A stretch of 64,000 bases of DNA from Candidatus Nanopelagicales bacterium. GTDB lineage: Bacteria; Actinomycetota; Actinomycetes; S36-B12. The number at the start of each line of letters is the position of its first letter. Position 1 is the first letter of the stretch. The notes beneath the pieces were generated by a model that worked only from the letters and a program-made list of their open reading frames with translations, was not told the origin of the DNA and did not search any database. The DNA lies in the NCBI GenBank assembly GCA_017857175.1, contig JAFMDS010000006.1, positions 1-64,000 on the forward strand, in the 5' to 3' direction. The position numbers and the translations under genes are program-made. Positions 60,383-64,000 of the stretch are shown here, piece after piece.

Positions 60383-61432
60383 ATGAAACTAGCCGTGAAT
60401 TTGGGTTACTGGGGTGCGGGTAACGATGCTGATAATTTGGAAGTTGCCCGGGAGGCCGACCGTTTGGGTTATTCCTGCGTATGGGCTGCAGAGGCGTATG
60501 GTTCTGATGCAGCCACGGTGCTTACGTGGATAGCCGCGCAGACCGATCAGATAGATGTTGGCAGCGCGATTTTCCAAATCCCTGGTCGCACACCTGCGAA
60601 CACGGCGATGACTTCTGCCACCCTCGACACACTCTCTGGTGGACGATTCCGGTTGGGCTTGGGGGTCTCGGGTCCGCAGGTCTCTGAAGGTTGGCATGGC
60701 GTGAAGTTCACCAAACCACTTCAGCGGACTAGGGAATATGTAGACATTGTCCGTTTGGCACTGTCTCGGCAGAGGGTCAGCTATGACGGAGAGTTTTTCA
60801 CCTTGCCGTTGCCTGATGGCCCGGGCAAAGCCCTAACGCTCACGGTCCACCCTGTTCGGGAAACCATTCCAATTTATTTGGCGTCCATTGGTCCCAAAAA
60901 TCTTGAACTGACTGGCGAGATCGCGGATGGGTGGCTGGCTATCTTCTTTTCACCGGAAAATGCTCCCGAACTCATGAAGCCGCTCATTGCGGGACGTGAG
61001 AAAGCTGGCAAAACCATGGTGGGTTTTGATGTGGTTCCAACCGTTCCGGTTGTCCCTGGAGCAAGCGTGGAGGAATGCGCAAACTACGTGCGCCCTTACA
61101 CAGCGCTCTATGTCGGTGGAATGGGATCACGAGACAAAAACTTTTACAACCAGTTGGCCGTGCGCATGGGCTATGAAGAAGCAGCCATTGAAATCCAAGA
61201 GAAGTACATGGCGAAGGACTACGCGGGAGCCGCAGCCGCCGTGCCACTTGAATTTATCGATGCCACCTCACTCCTCGGCCCACCGGCGCGCATTGCAAAG
61301 CGCTTACCTGCCTATGCTGAAGCAGGGGTCACAACCCTGAGCGTTGCTTCTTTCGCCGGCACCCTTGAAGAGCGTGTTGGAACCCTTCACATTATGAAGA
61401 AGGCACTCGCTGACTCTGGGGTGGGCGACTAG
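60383..61432 (+). CDS. LLM-class F420-dependent oxidoreductase
   Basis: A 349-residue luciferase-like TIM-barrel oxidoreductase. Family parts are VNLGYWGAGNDADNLEVAREADRLGYSCVWAAEAYGSDA, the second-strand TDQIDVGSAIFQIPGRTPANTAM, and LSGGRFRLGLGVSGPQV. F420 dependence is inferred from similarity to actinobacterial F420 enzymes; an FMN-dependent role is not excluded. It lies four bases before uppP and starts the row leading to corA and the phosphomutase, a familiar order upstream of mshC. Confidence 0.9.
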   Translation: MKLAVNLGYWGAGNDADNLEVAREADRLGYSCVWAAEAYGSDAATVLTWIAAQTDQIDVGSAIFQIPGRTPANTAMTSATLDTLSGGRFRLGLGVSGPQVSEGWHGVKFTKPLQRTREYVDIVRLALSRQRVSYDGEFFTLPLPDGPGKALTLTVHPVRETIPIYLASIGPKNLELTGEIADGWLAIFFSPENAPELMKPLIAGREKAGKTMVGFDVVPTVPVVPGASVEECANYVRPYTALYVGGMGSRDKNFYNQLAVRMGYEEAAIEIQEKYMAKDYAGAAAAVPLEFIDATSLLGPPARIAKRLPAYAEAGVTTLSVASFAGTLEERVGTLHIMKKALADSGVGD

Positions 61433-61435
61433 TAC

Positions 61436-62254
61436 GTGTCATGGTTTGAGGCAATTTTTCTTGGTGTTGTTCAAGGATTAACCGAATTCCTGCCCATCTC
61501 ATCCTCGGCACATCTGTTTATTACTAGTCAAATCTTTGGTTGGTCTGATCCAGGTGCTGCATTTACAGCGGTAACACAGATCGGAACCGAGACTGCGGTA
61601 ATTTTGTTTTTTTGGCGGGATATCGTCCGCATCATTGGAACATGGGCTCGCTCGCTTGTCACTCCGGCGTTGCGCAGCAATCTCGATGCGCGCATGGGTT
61701 GGTACGTGATCATTGGAACGATTCCCATCGGCATTCTCGGTTTTGCATTTGCCGAACAAATAGAAACTACGGCGAGGAATTTATGGTTGGTCGCATCCAC
61801 CCTCATCATCTTTGGCTTGATACTTGGCGCTGCAGACAAATATGGACGCAAGAACCGCACAATTGAATCTCTTAACCTTAAAGATGGCCTCCTATTTGGA
61901 CTGGGGCAAGCCTTAGCTCTAATTCCTGGTGTGTCACGCTCAGGTGCCACCATCAGTGCGGGTCTGACAATGGGATACGACCGCGTTGCGGCTACCCGCT
62001 ATGCCTTTTTGCTTGCGATACCAGCGGTCATGGGCTCCGGGCTCTATGAAGCAACCAAGATTGGTGATGAACCTAACGTTCAATGGGGTCAAACAATTTT
62101 GGCTACGGTAATCGCTTTCGCGGTTGGGTTAGCAGTCATCGCATGGTTGCTACGATGGCTCGCCACTCGCACGTACACGCCATTTGTTATTTACCGAGTT
62201 GCACTCGGAATCCTCGTACTGGTGCTTCTGGCAACGGGAACAATCAGTAGCTAA
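61436..62254 (+). CDS. uppP: Undecaprenyl-diphosphatase
   Basis: UppP (BacA type) dephosphorylates undecaprenyl diphosphate to recycle the lipid carrier for wall synthesis. The 272-residue membrane protein begins [25 protein letters not shown] with the catalytic Glu and Ser region, and has the conserved [14 protein letters not shown]. It has eight predicted membrane segments. Start GTG 61436. Its 3' end overlaps the convergent corA by four bases. Confidence 0.96.
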   Translation: MSWFEAIFLGVVQGLTEFLPISSSAHLFITSQIFGWSDPGAAFTAVTQIGTETAVILFFWRDIVRIIGTWARSLVTPALRSNLDARMGWYVIIGTIPIGILGFAFAEQIETTARNLWLVASTLIIFGLILGAADKYGRKNRTIESLNLKDGLLFGLGQALALIPGVSRSGATISAGLTMGYDRVAATRYAFLLAIPAVMGSGLYEATKIGDEPNVQWGQTILATVIAFAVGLAVIAWLLRWLATRTYTPFVIYRVALGILVLVLLATGTISS

Positions 62255-63312
62255 AGCCAACCACTCTTTTTGAAAGCTCGATAAAGAACGCCACAGACAA
62301 CAAGCATTCCGCCTAGGGCGAGCGGGTATGCATACTCATATCGCAACTCGGGCATATTCTCGAAGTTCATACCGAAAATGCTGGCCGCCAAGGTTGGAAC
62401 TGCTGCGATAGCGACCCATGCTGAGATCTTTCGCACATCTGAGTTCTGCTTTAAATCTTGTAATGCTGTTGACGCCATCAGCATGGTGAGTAATGAATTG
62501 TCTATTGCGTCGACGGTCTCATGTACCCGCAAGATGTGCTCTCCAATGTCCTCGAAGAATGGCTTGAGAACTTCTGGAATTGATTCATCCGTGTTACCAA
62601 TGAACCGCTGGGCTGCCATCGTGAGGGGGGATACTGCCCTGCGAACGGAAATATTCTCGCGTTTGAGTTGGTAAATCAATTTAGTCGTCTGAGCCGTTGG
62701 ATCCATCGAGAAGACTTCTTGCTCGATCTCTCTCATGTCGTCGTGGACTTCTTCGGCCACTGCAAGATAGCCATCAACGGTAATGTCCATGACCGCATAC
62801 AGCACTGCGAGTGGACCGTGGGTACGCAAACGCTCACTTGCTGAAATCCGCTGACGAACAGTAGTGAGATCGCCTGCGGTCCCGTGTCGAACCGTGATTG
62901 CGAACCAAGGACCGATGAAAACGGAAGTCTGACCAATCGTAATCTCCTGTGAATCAATCTTGTAGCTCAAAGTCTTGAGAAGAGCAAAGGCACCATCAGC
63001 GCGGATCTCAAATTTGGGGCGTTGTTTAGTGTTGGATGCGTCCTCAACTTCCAGAGGCTCCAGATCGAAGAGTTCCGCCACGAGTGCGAGTTCAGGTCGT
63101 GTTGGGTCAACCAAGCCGACCCAAGCGAATGAACCTGGGACCTCGTGAACCTCGCTGATGAGTTGAACTAGCGATTCTCTGGCGTGCGCCCCCGTAAAGT
63201 CGTTGTCATGAGGGACATGCATGGTTTCAACGCTCATGCGATCAAATTCACCGTCCGGTGAATAGGTCCCCATCCGCCTGATCATGTGCCCATTGTCCTC
63301 CGATTCTGCCAC
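62251..63312 (-). CDS. corA: CorA-type magnesium/cobalt transporter
   Basis: A 353-residue divalent-cation channel subunit. A large soluble N-terminal funnel (residues 1-290) with the long helix [36 protein letters not shown] is followed by two membrane helices; the selectivity motif GMN is in [13 protein letters not shown], and the basic end KKSGWL is typical. It diverges from the phosphomutase gene and overlaps uppP tail to tail. Confidence 0.94.
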   Translation of the reverse strand: MAESEDNGHMIRRMGTYSPDGEFDRMSVETMHVPHDNDFTGAHARESLVQLISEVHEVPGSFAWVGLVDPTRPELALVAELFDLEPLEVEDASNTKQRPKFEIRADGAFALLKTLSYKIDSQEITIGQTSVFIGPWFAITVRHGTAGDLTTVRQRISASERLRTHGPLAVLYAVMDITVDGYLAVAEEVHDDMREIEQEVFSMDPTAQTTKLIYQLKRENISVRRAVSPLTMAAQRFIGNTDESIPEVLKPFFEDIGEHILRVHETVDAIDNSLLTMLMASTALQDLKQNSDVRKISAWVAIAAVPTLAASIFGMNFENMPELRYEYAYPLALGGMLVVCGVLYRAFKKSGWL

Positions 63313-63370
63313 CTGCGAACAGCAGGGGAATGGAGTGAGCGTCAGAGGATCTTGGGGCTAGCGTTGGCCC

Positions 63371-64000
63371 ATGGCAACTGTGATGCTCGTGCGGCATGGT
63401 CGTACCGCGGCTAATGCAGGAGGCACACTAGCTGGAACCGCACCGGGCACACATTTGGACGAGCAGGGTGAGGCTCAGGCCAACGAATTGGGAAAACTCT
63501 TGGCGCTCATTGAACCAGCGGCGATTATTGCTTCTCCTTTAGAGCGGACCATGCAGACCGCGGGCATTATGGCCACGCATATTGGGGGATCCAAGGAGTT
63601 CATAGTCGCGAAAGAACCAGGAATTATCGAATGCGATTACGGTGATTGGACAGGCAAATCCTTGGCGGACTTGAGCGATCTACCCTTGTGGTCGGTCGTG
63701 CAAAATCACCCGAGCTCTGTCGTATTTCCTTCGGGCGAAGGTATGGCCGCTATGCAAGGTCGAGCGGTGTCAGCAATCCGTAGGTGGAATGAGTTATTAG
63801 GGCCCGATGCTCTTTACATCGCGGTGAGTCATGGCGATGTCATTAAGTCCATAGTCGCTGACGCGTTGGGAACACACCTAGATCATTTTCAACGCATCAC
63901 GATCGATCCTTGCTCTGTCTCGGTTATTCGCTACTCGGATAGCCGCCCATTCGTACTCGCGGTGAATGGCAACGGGTCAAATGTCGAACGATTCGTGACC
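63371..64000 (+). CDS. Histidine phosphatase (MSMEG_4193-type phosphomutase), 3' end missing
   Basis: Not in the ORF track because it runs off the window end. It begins MATVMLVRHGRTAANAGG, with the RHG catalytic His, and continues EGLAQ-like DEQGEAQANELGKLL, IIASPLERTMQTA, IIECDYGDWTGKSL, and the second His in YIAVSHGDVIKSIVADALG. It fits the putative phosphomutase family found just before DUF3090 and mshC in actinobacteria. At least 210 codons are present; substrate unknown. Confidence 0.92.
   Translation, partial: MATVMLVRHGRTAANAGGTLAGTAPGTHLDEQGEAQANELGKLLALIEPAAIIASPLERTMQTAGIMATHIGGSKEFIVAKEPGIIECDYGDWTGKSLADLSDLPLWSVVQNHPSSVVFPSGEGMAAMQGRAVSAIRRWNELLGPDALYIAVSHGDVIKSIVADALGTHLDHFQRITIDPCSVSVIRYSDSRPFVLAVNGNGSNVERFVT

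Noticed and set aside
1-64000. CRISPR arrays, insertion sequences, prophage or plasmid-type genes
   Set aside because: I saw no regularly spaced repeats, transposase or integrase motifs, or phage structural genes anywhere in the window.

Overview
The window is one continuous stretch of actinobacterial chromosome at about 50% GC. It holds about 60 protein genes, one tRNA, one riboswitch, and no insertion sequence, phage gene or CRISPR array that I can see. Many families are Actinomycetota-typical (DUF3000, DUF3093, DUF3159, DUF3710, DUF4192, DUF4193, DUF4235, DUF5998, DUF7455, SepH, FprA, an F420-dependent LLM oxidoreductase, an MSMEG_4193-type phosphomutase). From memory, the order lexA/LysM-nrdR ... 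sigA ... suhB-DUF4193-DUF3093-dut-DUF3710 ... trkA-trkA-permease-TRAM methyltransferase ... dxs-HRDC nuclease-DUF3000 follows the Mycobacterium Rv2680-Rv2720 and Streptomyces hrdB regions. The modest GC, short intergenic regions and ATGA overlaps suggest a compact-genome actinobacterium, perhaps an aquatic relative of Nanopelagicales; that placement is inference.

Layout. 1-2.1 kb: the SOS repressor lexA (cut by the window edge) diverges from a LysM membrane protein across three LexA-box-like sites, followed by a secreted SGNH protein. 2.1-5.7 kb: nrdR and the B12-dependent ribonucleotide reductase nrdJ, closed by an 18-bp-stem hairpin. 5.7-13.5 kb: accessory genes (a zinc-finger/winged-helix pair, a PrsW-like protease, a lipoprotein, an AI-2E family exporter, a VOC protein, a flippase-like membrane protein, a second SGNH hydrolase, DUF4192). 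13.5-16.3 kb: metY-metX behind a SAM-IV riboswitch and a tiny ORF with three consecutive Cys codons. 16.4-28.4 kb: a Cys-rich secreted protein, sigA, DUF7455, topoisomerase IV subunits parE and parC flanking carbonic anhydrase, FprA and a sucrase/ferredoxin-like protein, then psuG-psuK. 28.4-38.8 kb: DUF5998, a phosphodiesterase, thymidine kinase, an N-terminally short SepH, an MFS transporter, an inositol monophosphatase, a gamma carbonic anhydrase, and the DUF4193-to-DUF3159 block including dut. 38.8-43.4 kb: two TrkA-type proteins diverging from a KimA-like permease, then an RNA methyltransferase. 43.4-53.6 kb: acnA behind a 24-bp perfect palindrome, dxs, the fadAB beta-oxidation pair, an RNase D-like nuclease and DUF3000. 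53.7-64 kb: msrB, a Nudix-like protein, a crotonase, a LapA-like protein, an acyl-ACP desaturase, tRNA-Leu, an M20 peptidase, an aldo/keto reductase, the LLM oxidoreductase, uppP, corA and a phosphomutase cut by the window end.

How the parts work together. nrdR/nrdJ, dut and thymidine kinase serve dNTP supply. lexA/LysM, SepH and topoisomerase IV connect to DNA damage, division and chromosome segregation. metYX makes homocysteine under apparent SAM control and perhaps cysteine control. The TrkA pair and KimA-like permease look like a potassium module. fadAB, the crotonase and the desaturase handle fatty acids. The most unusual signal is the metYX leader, where a SAM-IV aptamer appears to gate the ribosome-binding site of a poly-cysteine leader peptide, followed by two mutually exclusive stems. 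All database-type statements are recall, not searches.
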